This document shows, piece after piece, positions 25,492 through 32,609 of a stretch of 33,908 bases of DNA. A program made the translations under genes and the position numbers. Each line of letters opens with the position of its first letter. Position 1 is the stretch's first letter. A model generated the notes under the pieces. It ran no database searches, was not told the DNA's origin, and was given only the letters and a program-made list of their open reading frames with translations. The stretch spans positions 1 to 33,908 of the IMG/VR virus record IMGVR_UViG_3300009159_000179. One strand, written 5' to 3'. Origin of the DNA: a virus.

Positions 25492-25524
25492 TGTAATATT
25501 TTTTTGTTTGTTTGTTTATTTTAT

Positions 25525-25532
25525 TATAAATA
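25525..25532 (-). promoter_or_regulatory. TATTTATA element before the tail tube gene
   Basis: The coding strand reads CGATATATTTATAATAAAA, 33 nt before the tail tube ATG, inside a 111-bp gap that is otherwise A/T-rich and holds (TTTG)3 at about 25505-25516. This spacing is compatible with a -10 element plus a leader. Confidence 0.4.
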
Positions 25533-25602
25533 TATCGAGATAAAAAATTTTCTCTTTACTTTGTTTTTTTTTATTTTAATCTTTCTAGTATAAGTTTTCT
25601 AG

Positions 25603-26427
25603 TTAATATTCTTTTTTAATTCCTCCTGCAGTTGAATAAGTTTTAATTATATTATCTGGTTCTTTTTCAAATGCAGATTTAACTTTTTCCACATTTCTCA
25701 TATCATCATCTGAAAATCCTATTGTGGGGACAAAATTATTAGTTACTTTGTTTTTAAGAAACGCTTTCTTGTGAATCTTTGAAGACATCTCCCTAACAAA
25801 TTGAACAAACTCTTTTAAAGCTTTAATTTTACCTTCTTCAGGGGTGGTCGCAGAACTTTCACCATAAGATACAGGATAAAACTTACACATATCGAGATAT
25901 TCTCTAATCATGTCTTTTTTGGACATTTCTCCTTCATCAGCTAAATCTCTATATTTTTCCAAATTCTTAACTAATTCACTTGAACTAATTCCCATATGGT
26001 TAGATACAATAAGATTGTAACATGCCTCTTTAATAACACTTGGAGTATGTCCCCTTGCCGTTACTATAGAAAAAATTGACCCGTTGTTAATTGCTTCAAC
26101 AAAGTCTCTCCAAGCAGGTCCTGGTTTACCTAATAAAGAATCGACAATAAATTGTCTATCACCTTTTACACTAAAGTATTTAAAAGGGTCTTTTCCAAAA
26201 CCTACAATAGTATGTCCCTCATATTCAAAAGGGGTTTTACCGATATCTATTCTATATTCGGCAAAATCTTCGGTAGACATACCTACTTCATCACCGTCTT
26301 CATCTTTTAAAAGTATTTTAGTTGGCATGGTCATAATATTGTCATCCCAATCAAAGGCGTAATATTTCATGTCGGGAGTTCCCTCTTCTGTAATACCTTC
26401 TATAATTCTTTTTTTATGTTTTAACAT
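25603..26427 (-). CDS. HAD-like hydrolase of unknown role
   Basis: A 274-aa protein. The catalytic domain starts at about residue 20 (MKYYAFDWDDNIM), with HAD motif I as DWDDN (D26, D28; Asn in place of the usual Thr/Val at the fifth position). Motif II is IVTARGH (about 120). A motif III Lys is probable in the helical part, and motif IV is GFSDDD (about 240). The HAD superfamily transfers phosphoryl groups via an aspartyl-phosphate, and the substrate here is unknown. The N-terminal 19 residues (KHKKRIIEGITEEGTPD) lie outside the fold and contain an ITE motif. The gene sits between tail sheath and tail tube, downstream of a terminator, so it may be expressed with the tube. Confidence 0.78.
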   Translation of the reverse strand: MLKHKKRIIEGITEEGTPDMKYYAFDWDDNIMTMPTKILLKDEDGDEVGMSTEDFAEYRIDIGKTPFEYEGHTIVGFGKDPFKYFSVKGDRQFIVDSLLGKPGPAWRDFVEAINNGSIFSIVTARGHTPSVIKEACYNLIVSNHMGISSSELVKNLEKYRDLADEGEMSKKDMIREYLDMCKFYPVSYGESSATTPEEGKIKALKEFVQFVREMSSKIHKKAFLKNKVTNNFVPTIGFSDDDMRNVEKVKSAFEKEPDNIIKTYSTAGGIKKEY

Positions 26428-26438
26428 GTTGTTTACTT

Positions 26439-26478
26439 AATAAATAAAGACAAGTCGAGTTTTATGTCGACTTGTCTT
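26439..26478 (-). terminator. Intrinsic terminator after the tail sheath gene
   Basis: A perfect 12-bp stem AAGACAAGTCGA/TCGACTTGTCTT (26447-26458 with 26467-26478) with an 8-nt loop is followed on the minus strand by TATTTATT. It lies 10 nt past the sheath stop codon. The T-rich tail also resembles the TATTTAT element 11 nt before the HAD gene start. Confidence 0.82.
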
Positions 26479-26488
26479 AATATTATTT

Positions 26489-29400
26489 TTAGATATTATC
26501 AAACGATGCACCTGTAGGAGTAATATAGAACGTGATGTCTATGAACTCAAGAGATTTAGTTGGTTTGATATAGATTTTACCTGTCATTTGGTTTCTATCT
26601 AAGTCAGCAACGTCTGAGGAAACTGTTACACGGAAATCGTATAATCCTCTGTCTCTTCTGATTGCATCTAAGATAGGGTTAACCGCATCCAAGAAATCTT
26701 GTCTTACTTTCTCATCGTTTTGTTCAAACAATAATCTTACTGAAACCGCAGAAATTAACTTACGAGCTTGTAACAATAATCTTCTTACGTTGATTCTGTC
26801 AAGAGCAGACTCTCTAATTTGCATAGTCTTGTTACCCCAAATTACAGTTCCAACATCAGAGAAGGTTGCGATTGGGTTAATTCTACCTTTATAAAGAACG
26901 TCTCTATCTTCTTGAGTAAGTTTCTTTCTCGCTTTGATAGCACTTACGATACCACGAGTGTAACCCGCCGCAGCGAACCAAGGGAAAGCGATATTATCTG
27001 TTAACGCCAAGTTTCTTGTTACCTCAGCCGTAGATGGGATATAGATTTGAGTGTTGTTTACAGTATCTCTTGTTAAAACCCATGGGTAATAAGTTGCCGT
27101 GTAGTTTGAGTCAATACCCGCAGTTTCCAAATTGTCTACCGCTTCTTGTGGATAAATCATATCTAATTGGTCACCCGTAGACGGAACAAACATGTTGTAG
27201 TCAGGTGTTGTACAGATATAAACCGAATCCGCTCTGTTAAACTCAATCATTTCAATCGCATCACCTACTAAGTTAGAATTGTTTATATAATCAATACCTG
27301 GGGTAACGAATACGTTAATATTAACCGCCTCAGGGTTAGAGAATGTTTGTTGTCCTAATAAGTAAGCGTAATAGTCGGTGTTTGCCCAATCTTGTCCATT
27401 GTCTCCAACAGTAATTTGTTTAAACGCTCCCCATCCTGTAGCCGTTGGGTATTTAAATGAAGGACATGCCCCGTTTCTATAACCAATTTTACCTAATACG
27501 AATCTATCAGCGTTTGTTCTATATTCTCTATAGATATCCCATCCGTCAAATCCTCCACGACATAATAACGAGAATTTACGTGAATATAATCTATAGTACG
27601 GACTATCTTCGTTGTCAGGGTCTGAAGTAAATGGTGCGGAACCTACGTAAAACGCTGGTGTACCACTTGTTGAAAAATAGCTTGGTATCTTGATTACATG
27701 TGCGTTGATGTCCATATGGAATCCTCTTGTTCGGTACGCCCATTCATCACCTGAAACGTCTGTACAAACATCTAATGGTAATTGTTTACCTTTATATGTG
27801 TAGAAATCAACATCGAAACCAACAGTGTCAGAAATACCAAGATAAGTTCTACGAACATTATCACCATTACTTCTTATAATATCGTCAGCTCCTGATGATA
27901 AACCAAATGGTGGATTATAAATCACTTCACCCGGAAAATCATATTTTGTTTTGTAAACAGGGAATGGAGGACGAACACCAGCATATTCTCTAAAATTGTA
28001 ACCTTCAAAACCACAAGGTAACGCATCTATTGGCGCATCCTCGTTAAGTTCAACCATGACATATTTAGAATTCAATGCGTATTCTCCATCTAATGTACCA
28101 ATTTTTTTAGCAATAAAACTATTATCGTTAGGGTCCATAGAACAATTTGTGAATTTCTCAAGAACTACAGGACTGTTGTCTGAGTCAAAGAAATCTCTAA
28201 CTATTACGTCAAAAGTACCATTGTTAAATGAGATGTTAGCAATCGAGATTTTAACTTCGATATTTGCATCGTCTCCGTCAGCAATCGTGGTAAATTTAAA
28301 TAAGTTATATACTTTTGTACCTCTTAATTCAGATACAACCCATGGTGACACAGGTGATTGATATTTTTCAAGATACCAAGCGATTGAAGTTGGGTCAACT
28401 CCTTGTCTTGCGTTAGGTAATGCCGTTAACTCACAATTTAATCCTCTAATAAATCCTTTTCTCCACCCATAAGTTAATAATGCTTGGAATCTCTCTTCAA
28501 CAAACAATGGAACTACAGTTCTTGGTTTTGCAAAATTAGATTGTCCGAACACTTTAGAAATGTACTTACTATCTGAATTTGATAATGATGTTTCAAAGAA
28601 GAACGGATTACCGTCTTTATCTGTCACATTAATACCAAATGTTGAGAATGGGTTTTTAGTTACACCTGAATAAGTTCCTGTACAATCTAATTGTACATCA
28701 TGACCGTCAAATTGATTGTATGCGTTAACTCCACCTGGAACTTCATATACCGCACCGTCATCACTACCGTAAGTCGCCAACCCTCTTGAACGTAAAGTTG
28801 CAACAACTAAATCATCAAAATCTGTGAAAGCAGTTCCTTTATATATGTAGATTTGCCCCATTAAAGTACCTGTATAACATTTTGTTGGTTTAGGTAATGT
28901 TGTTGTTGTTGTTGTTCCTGTAGGTGTTGGGTTACAAGGGTCAGGTGTCGGTGTTGGTGTTGGTAAAGTACTTGTTGTTGTAGTAGTACTAATCACTTCT
29001 GTTATACCTGTGACAATTGACCAAAAAGAATAACCACTATAAACCGCACTTCCAACATTATCAAATAATGCGTAATACCAAGGGTCGTTTTGTGGTGCCG
29101 CGTAATTAATTATACTCTCATCAACATTCTCAACGTCAAATACGTTTGTTTCTGCCGTGAAAATTGGTGATAGTGAATTATATACGTCACCTGAAATAGG
29201 GCCGTAGTAATAAATGCTATGGTCTTCTGCAGTCATTGGGTCAGTTGCGTTCATGATATCAAAAATTTGATTTGTCATATCTTGATATAATGTACCAGTA
29301 CTACCATTAAAGTTCTCATACGGTAAATTTAATTTAGCCGCTATTTCTGATGGAATAGGTCCTGTAAATGAAATACTATTAACACTATTACTACAACCCG

Positions 29401-29848
29401 TAAACGGAATTGAGTAACTAATAACGTTAGGTAAAGTACATTCAAACACACAATCAACGGTTTGACCTGAAATACAATCGAACTCAACTGTTGTTGGGTT
29501 AACATTCGCCTTTGTGGTAATTGACCAAGATGGACCCGCATCATAACCTGATAAACCTAATACTCTTGTTACAAACAATTGGTTAGACTGTTGTAAGTAA
29601 GCTTTTGCGATATACGCCGCTTCATATTTAGGAATTTGTGTGTTTATGAATTTTTCAGGAGATGTTCCTCCGAAATATGATGAAAACTCATCGAAGTTTC
29701 TGATAAAGATAGGTTCGAAAGCGGGACCTTTTTGAGTCTCACCAACAATACCTAAAGTTGTAACACCTACACTTTGTGCCACAAAACTCAAATCAACTTC
29801 AGAGGTATACACTCCAGGAGACACGAATACTTTGTTGTTTGTTGCCAT
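26489..29848 (-). CDS. Tail sheath protein, gp18-like, enlarged
   Basis: A 1119-aa protein. The N-terminus VFVSPGVYTSEVDLSFVAQS and GIVGETQKGPAFEP (about 6-45) is classic phage sheath. The conserved C-terminal domain shows PSTAEVTRNLALTDNIAFPW, AGYTRGIV, RDVLYKGRINPIATF, VIWGNKTMQ, the DRINVRRLLLQARKLI helix, and a final strand domain. These domains polymerise around the tube and contract. It is far longer than T4 gp18 (659 aa). The excess lies in the middle, and includes a Thr/Pro-rich linker (about 287-321) followed by a Cys-flanked domain and further beta-rich segments that probably decorate the sheath surface. It has its own terminator and a TATTTATC element 36 nt upstream. Confidence 0.93.
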   Translation of the reverse strand: MATNNKVFVSPGVYTSEVDLSFVAQSVGVTTLGIVGETQKGPAFEPIFIRNFDEFSSYFGGTSPEKFINTQIPKYEAAYIAKAYLQQSNQLFVTRVLGLSGYDAGPSWSITTKANVNPTTVEFDCISGQTVDCVFECTLPNVISYSIPFTGCSNSVNSISFTGPIPSEIAAKLNLPYENFNGSTGTLYQDMTNQIFDIMNATDPMTAEDHSIYYYGPISGDVYNSLSPIFTAETNVFDVENVDESIINYAAPQNDPWYYALFDNVGSAVYSGYSFWSIVTGITEVISTTTTTSTLPTPTPTPDPCNPTPTGTTTTTTLPKPTKCYTGTLMGQIYIYKGTAFTDFDDLVVATLRSRGLATYGSDDGAVYEVPGGVNAYNQFDGHDVQLDCTGTYSGVTKNPFSTFGINVTDKDGNPFFFETSLSNSDSKYISKVFGQSNFAKPRTVVPLFVEERFQALLTYGWRKGFIRGLNCELTALPNARQGVDPTSIAWYLEKYQSPVSPWVVSELRGTKVYNLFKFTTIADGDDANIEVKISIANISFNNGTFDVIVRDFFDSDNSPVVLEKFTNCSMDPNDNSFIAKKIGTLDGEYALNSKYVMVELNEDAPIDALPCGFEGYNFREYAGVRPPFPVYKTKYDFPGEVIYNPPFGLSSGADDIIRSNGDNVRRTYLGISDTVGFDVDFYTYKGKQLPLDVCTDVSGDEWAYRTRGFHMDINAHVIKIPSYFSTSGTPAFYVGSAPFTSDPDNEDSPYYRLYSRKFSLLCRGGFDGWDIYREYRTNADRFVLGKIGYRNGACPSFKYPTATGWGAFKQITVGDNGQDWANTDYYAYLLGQQTFSNPEAVNINVFVTPGIDYINNSNLVGDAIEMIEFNRADSVYICTTPDYNMFVPSTGDQLDMIYPQEAVDNLETAGIDSNYTATYYPWVLTRDTVNNTQIYIPSTAEVTRNLALTDNIAFPWFAAAGYTRGIVSAIKARKKLTQEDRDVLYKGRINPIATFSDVGTVIWGNKTMQIRESALDRINVRRLLLQARKLISAVSVRLLFEQNDEKVRQDFLDAVNPILDAIRRDRGLYDFRVTVSSDVADLDRNQMTGKIYIKPTKSLEFIDITFYITPTGASFDNI
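28885..28990 (-). repeat. Low-complexity Thr/Pro linker coding repeat in the sheath gene
   Basis: The coding strand is rich in ACA/ACT/CCA triplets. It encodes STTTTTSTLPTPTPTPDP and TPTGTTTTTTLPKPTK around a Cys-Asn-Pro turn. A similar PTPTPTPSPTP linker occurs in the giant hub gene (about 9030-9085). These are flexible inter-domain linkers. Confidence 0.75.
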
Positions 29849-29884
29849 TATTTTTTTTCTTTTAGCTTGTTAATTTATTTTATA

Positions 29885-29892
29885 GATAAATA
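29885..29892 (-). promoter_or_regulatory. TATTTATC element before the tail sheath gene
   Basis: The coding strand reads CTAATATTTATCTATAAAA, 36 nt before the sheath ATG. It sits in the 123-bp divergent region shared with the plus-strand regulator gene. Confidence 0.4.
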
Positions 29893-29929
29893 TTAGAAAA
29901 AAAACCAAAATACTTTACTTTGTAGTAAG

Positions 29930-29937
29930 TATTTATA
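29930..29937 (+). promoter_or_regulatory. TATTTATA element before the plus-strand regulator gene
   Basis: The plus strand reads AAGTATTTATAAATTGGG, 34 nt before the ATG at 29972. This is the only plus-strand case in front of a plus-strand gene, and it keeps the same orientation relative to the gene as the minus-strand copies. Confidence 0.4.
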
Positions 29938-29942
29938 AATTG

Positions 29943-29971
29943 GGTAGAATAAATTCTGCCTTTTTTCTACC
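29943..29971 (+). promoter_or_regulatory. Terminator-like/antiterminator-like leader or operator of the small regulator gene
   Basis: GGTAGAAT pairs with ATTCTGCC (29943-29950 with 29953-29960) and is followed by six T residues (29961-29966), a terminator shape. Alternatively, GGTAGAA (29943-29949) pairs with TTCTACC (29965-29971), just before the ATG. The two structures exclude each other. The inverted repeat could equally be an operator for the encoded DNA-binding protein. Confidence 0.45.
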
Positions 29972-30136
29972 ATGGACAATAAAGTAAAAAAAATAAAGAA
30001 TCTAAAGATATCAATTGAGGTTCATGATATCCTAAAGACCTATTGTGAAAAGAAGGGAATTAAAATGTATCGATTCTTAGAAAGAATGATAGTTGAGAAG
30101 TGTAAGGAGAAACCTGATGTATACGGTGAGAATTAA
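29972..30136 (+). CDS. Small ribbon-helix-helix-like regulator (54 aa)
   Basis: The ATG at 29972 encodes 54 residues. A basic start MDNKVKKIKN is followed by the strand LKISIEVHDILKTYCEKKGI and the helix MYRFLERMIVEKCKEKP. A short strand with alternating residues (KISI), a first helix (VHDILKTYCEKKG) and a second amphipathic helix (YRFLERMIVEKC) is the MetJ/Arc/CopG fold pattern. It would bind DNA as a dimer. It is divergent from the sheath gene and its leader holds inverted repeats, so autoregulation or sheath-gene control is plausible. Its TAA overlaps the convergent gene's stop codon (TTAA at 30133-30136). It is one of only two plus-strand genes here. The fold call is by eye. Confidence 0.75.
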   Translation: MDNKVKKIKNLKISIEVHDILKTYCEKKGIKMYRFLERMIVEKCKEKPDVYGEN

Positions 30137-31170
30137 ATTGGGTCACCAAATAACCTAATTATTGATTCTATGGTATCGTCTGTTTTAACAATCACAAATT
30201 TTAACTTATCATTGGTGTTTATTTGGATTTCTGTTAAATCAGAACCATAATAATCATTGTTAATATAAACGTCAAAACTCTCAACATTAATTGGAGTAGC
30301 AATTATTATATTTGTGGTGTAATCAAATATTTGTGAGTTAACATTATTACCAACGACAAACAATACATCAATTTCATTACCTCCTATATTAATATCTTTC
30401 TTAACTCGTCTTTTTGTAGTACTAGTATCGAACTCAACAACTTGTAAAACTCTTGAAACCGCTGGAGAAACTTCAAATTCGTTTTCATCAATTAAAAAAC
30501 CTAATAAGGTGAACTCGTAACTTTGAATATAAAATTTTCTTTTTTCCAAGTCCATAACAGATTCGTCAGAAATATTACCCATAACAATAGGGATATAATG
30601 ACCTTTAATAACTTGGTAGGCTTGTTTTGAGGCAAACTTCTCTATGACGTTTTTATTAAATTCATTGATTTCTCTCATTCTGTTACAAACTATTTTAACA
30701 GTATATGAAATATCTACAGGAACGGGTTGAGGTATTTTGTATATATCCATACCATTTCTTTGTCCGTCCCATGTTGGTACTTGAGCATAAAAATATTGTC
30801 GTCTATTTGGAATATTATAAAGTACTGCGGGATTTGAACCAAATTTTACTTCAGGAACTCTTACCGTTGTAATAAATGGGGGCTCAACATTCTTATCAAG
30901 ATTCTGTAAATTCCACGTCTCAGTAAATTGACTCCAATTCTGAGTTGTTACTAAAATATCAATTGTTGGTATTATTTTACCATCTATAACCGTCTTTAAT
31001 TCATTCTTAACAAATTCTAAAAACCCACCATCTAAATCGGCATGTAATAATGATTTTGGAAGAAATGTTCCGTCCTTATTAATTTTATCAACCAACTCCC
31101 GTCTTCTTGGTAGAAGAGTTTTAGATTCGGTTAAAGGAATATCTTTCTTTATTTTTTTAGGTAACGGCAT
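30133..31170 (-). CDS. Virion structural protein, possibly gp15-like tail completion/sheath stabiliser
   Basis: A 345-aa protein. Basic N-terminus (MPLPKKIKKDIPLTESKTLL), then a globular middle (about 85-235) with PPFITTVRVPEVKFGSNPAV, FYAQVPTWDGQRNGMDIYKI, DISYTVKIVCNRMREINEFN, FASKQAYQVIKGHYIPI and KRKFYIQSYEFTLLGFLID. The pattern of a capped tail-end protein with a helix over an E-F-N-K stretch and a strand pair recalls the T4 gp15 (272 aa) tail terminator. It precedes the sheath gene, as gp15 precedes gp18 in T4. Residues from about 265 form an extra strand-rich domain. The assignment is by position and general pattern, so it is tentative. Its end converges with the plus-strand regulator, overlapping at the stop codons. 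Confidence 0.5.
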   Translation of the reverse strand: MPLPKKIKKDIPLTESKTLLPRRRELVDKINKDGTFLPKSLLHADLDGGFLEFVKNELKTVIDGKIIPTIDILVTTQNWSQFTETWNLQNLDKNVEPPFITTVRVPEVKFGSNPAVLYNIPNRRQYFYAQVPTWDGQRNGMDIYKIPQPVPVDISYTVKIVCNRMREINEFNKNVIEKFASKQAYQVIKGHYIPIVMGNISDESVMDLEKRKFYIQSYEFTLLGFLIDENEFEVSPAVSRVLQVVEFDTSTTKRRVKKDINIGGNEIDVLFVVGNNVNSQIFDYTTNIIIATPINVESFDVYINNDYYGSDLTEIQINTNDKLKFVIVKTDDTIESIIRLFGDPI

Positions 31171-31171
31171 C

Positions 31172-31720
31172 TTAAAACTTTCTTACTTCGTTAATTACAA
31201 ATAATTTATTTTTTTGGTTAATCATGTCAACCTCTTTGGCTTTGTATACGGGTTCTTCTGTTCCTTTATAAACAAAACTATCGTATTTGTATGGGTCATA
31301 TGTAACAATTTTATCTGTTGGTTCCTGTGGTATGTTTTCACAAGGGTAGTCACAATAGTCAACTAAATTACCGATAACAAATGCGTGAACATTCTTTCTT
31401 TTTTCTCCTCTAACTTTTTCTTTACCCCCTTGTCTAACTCGGAACTCAACATCCTTTAGTTTAACATAATCGGCATGTAATATTACTATTGATTTATATG
31501 TTACAGAAAAAGTATGTTTGTGTAAATTATAATAAACCATAACACGTTTTCCTCGGTAATCTTCTTCAGAGTTATTATGACCACATTCATGACAAATATA
31601 AGGGTCATCACCACCATCTGATAAATCCCAAGACCATCCACATTTGTCACAAATTACTTCTTTATTTGTGACAGTTTCAAGAATCATTTTCTTTTGTTTT
31701 TCTGTAATTAATATCTTCAT
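31172..31720 (-). CDS. Zinc-ribbon protein with N-terminal ILITE motif, unknown function
   Basis: A 182-aa protein. The start MKILITEKQKKMILETV carries the ITE motif. A rubredoxin-like zinc ribbon follows: CDKCGWSWDLSDGGDDPYIC and HECGHNN (C24, C27, C43, C46). I recall nearly identical CDKCGWSW..GGDDPYICHKCGH segments in uncharacterised phage proteins. A second domain (about 62-120) has NLHKHTFSVTY, HADYVKLKDVEFRVRQGG and RKNVHAFVIG, a combination also familiar from phage hypothetical proteins, without known function. It starts with a TAATG stop/start overlap with the preceding gene and ends 2 nt before the next, so it is translationally coupled with structural genes. Confidence 0.72.
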   Translation of the reverse strand: MKILITEKQKKMILETVTNKEVICDKCGWSWDLSDGGDDPYICHECGHNNSEEDYRGKRVMVYYNLHKHTFSVTYKSIVILHADYVKLKDVEFRVRQGGKEKVRGEKRKNVHAFVIGNLVDYCDYPCENIPQEPTDKIVTYDPYKYDSFVYKGTEEPVYKAKEVDMINQKNKLFVINEVRKF

Positions 31721-32013
31721 TAGTTCTTTCTAGAGTCTTTGAACCCTCTTTTTAGTTTATCATTATATGCTCCCGACACAACCATTAAAAAGTCAAGTTT
31801 TTTAAAATCAATATTAGGATATCTACTTTTAAATATATGACTAACTCTTTGGGATACCCAATTTTCATATACCCCGAAATTGTCGGGTTTATTACCTGGA
31901 CCACCACTTTTAATATCATTATTCAAATGATGTATAACATAATCAACAAGGTCACTTATTTCATGTACTCTTCGTAATACGTCTATTTGTGATTCTGTAA
32001 TTAGTATGTCCAT
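31720..32013 (-). CDS. Small protein with N-terminal ILITE motif, unknown function
   Basis: A 97-aa protein starting MDILITESQIDVLRRVHEIS. The remainder is helical and basic (DLVDYVIHHLNNDIKSGGP, then VSQRVSHIFKSRYPNIDFKK and KLKRGFKDSRKN). No family is recognised. It is coupled by 1-nt TAATG overlaps both to the upstream gene (stop at 32013) and to the zinc-ribbon gene downstream, so the three are one operon. The shared ILITE start with its neighbour suggests a common processing or targeting signal. Confidence 0.7.
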   Translation of the reverse strand: MDILITESQIDVLRRVHEISDLVDYVIHHLNNDIKSGGPGNKPDNFGVYENWVSQRVSHIFKSRYPNIDFKKLDFLMVVSGAYNDKLKRGFKDSRKN

Positions 32014-32528
32014 TATAACCCTCTAAACTCATTATTCACAACTGCAGATGCCATAATCGTTCTATAGAACGGTCTGTAACCTGCATATGTATGTTTATTA
32101 TCCGATATTACCCTTCCATCGTTGTTCACCGTATAATATCTAACCCTATCCTCAGTTTCGTAGTACCCGATATAATCACCAAAACTAATATCAACACCCA
32201 ACTCATCTAACTGTTTTTGATAAACAGAAACTTTTAAATTACCTGGCTCAAACTGTTCAATTTTAGAATTACCTAAGTTTTTATTCTCAGGGGCCATAAT
32301 CTGAACATGTCCTTTAAATTCAATAGGGGGTAAAAATTTAATACCATCACTTACAGTTTCCCCGTAAACGTTATCCGTCTTTGTTTTTTTTCTATCTACT
32401 CTATATAACACCAATGTGAAGTTCATATCACCATATAACCATTCTTCACCCATGGAAATATCAAGGTCATAATCTTCGGCACCGAAGAACTTACCTATTC
32501 TTGTTATTGGAACTTTATTCTCTGACAT
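32013..32528 (-). CDS. Probable neck / head-tail connector protein (gp14-like?)
   Basis: I choose the internal ATG at 32528 (MSENKVPITRIGKFFGAEDY), giving 171 aa. The longer frame to 32621 would extend 31 codons across the divergent intergenic region and its TATTTATC element. Notable segments are WLYGDMNFTLVLYRVDRKKT, DNVYGETV, FLPPIEFKGHVQIMAPENKN and a strand pair DYIGYYETEDRVRYYTVNND. The YGE, PPIE and late strand pattern recalls T4 gp14-type neck proteins, and the order neck, completion protein, sheath, tube fits T4. The call is tentative. It is the first gene of the minus-strand block here and is coupled by TAATG to the next. Confidence 0.5.
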   Translation of the reverse strand: MSENKVPITRIGKFFGAEDYDLDISMGEEWLYGDMNFTLVLYRVDRKKTKTDNVYGETVSDGIKFLPPIEFKGHVQIMAPENKNLGNSKIEQFEPGNLKVSVYQKQLDELGVDISFGDYIGYYETEDRVRYYTVNNDGRVISDNKHTYAGYRPFYRTIMASAVVNNEFRGL

Positions 32529-32531
32529 ATT

Positions 32532-32539
32532 GATAAATA
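32532..32539 (-). promoter_or_regulatory. TATTTATC element before the neck-like gene
   Basis: The coding strand reads TTAATATTTATCAAT and then the ATG, only 3 nt away. It lies in the 81-bp divergent gap with the SNF2-type helicase gene. Its closeness to the start codon argues against a simple -10 box for this start. Confidence 0.25.
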
Positions 32540-32609
32540 TTAAAAGATTCATTATTGTTAGGTAAAACATTAATCTTTGGATAATATAAACACAGGGAGT
32601 ACAATCAAC

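Noticed and set aside
25503-25518. TTTG tandem repeat upstream of the tail tube gene
   Set aside because: Only three units in an A/T-rich leader; no sign of function beyond an unstructured leader.
28885-28990. Thr/Pro codon repeats as a phase-variation tract
   Set aside because: The repeat is triplet-based and irregular, so slippage would keep the frame. It is read as a protein linker.
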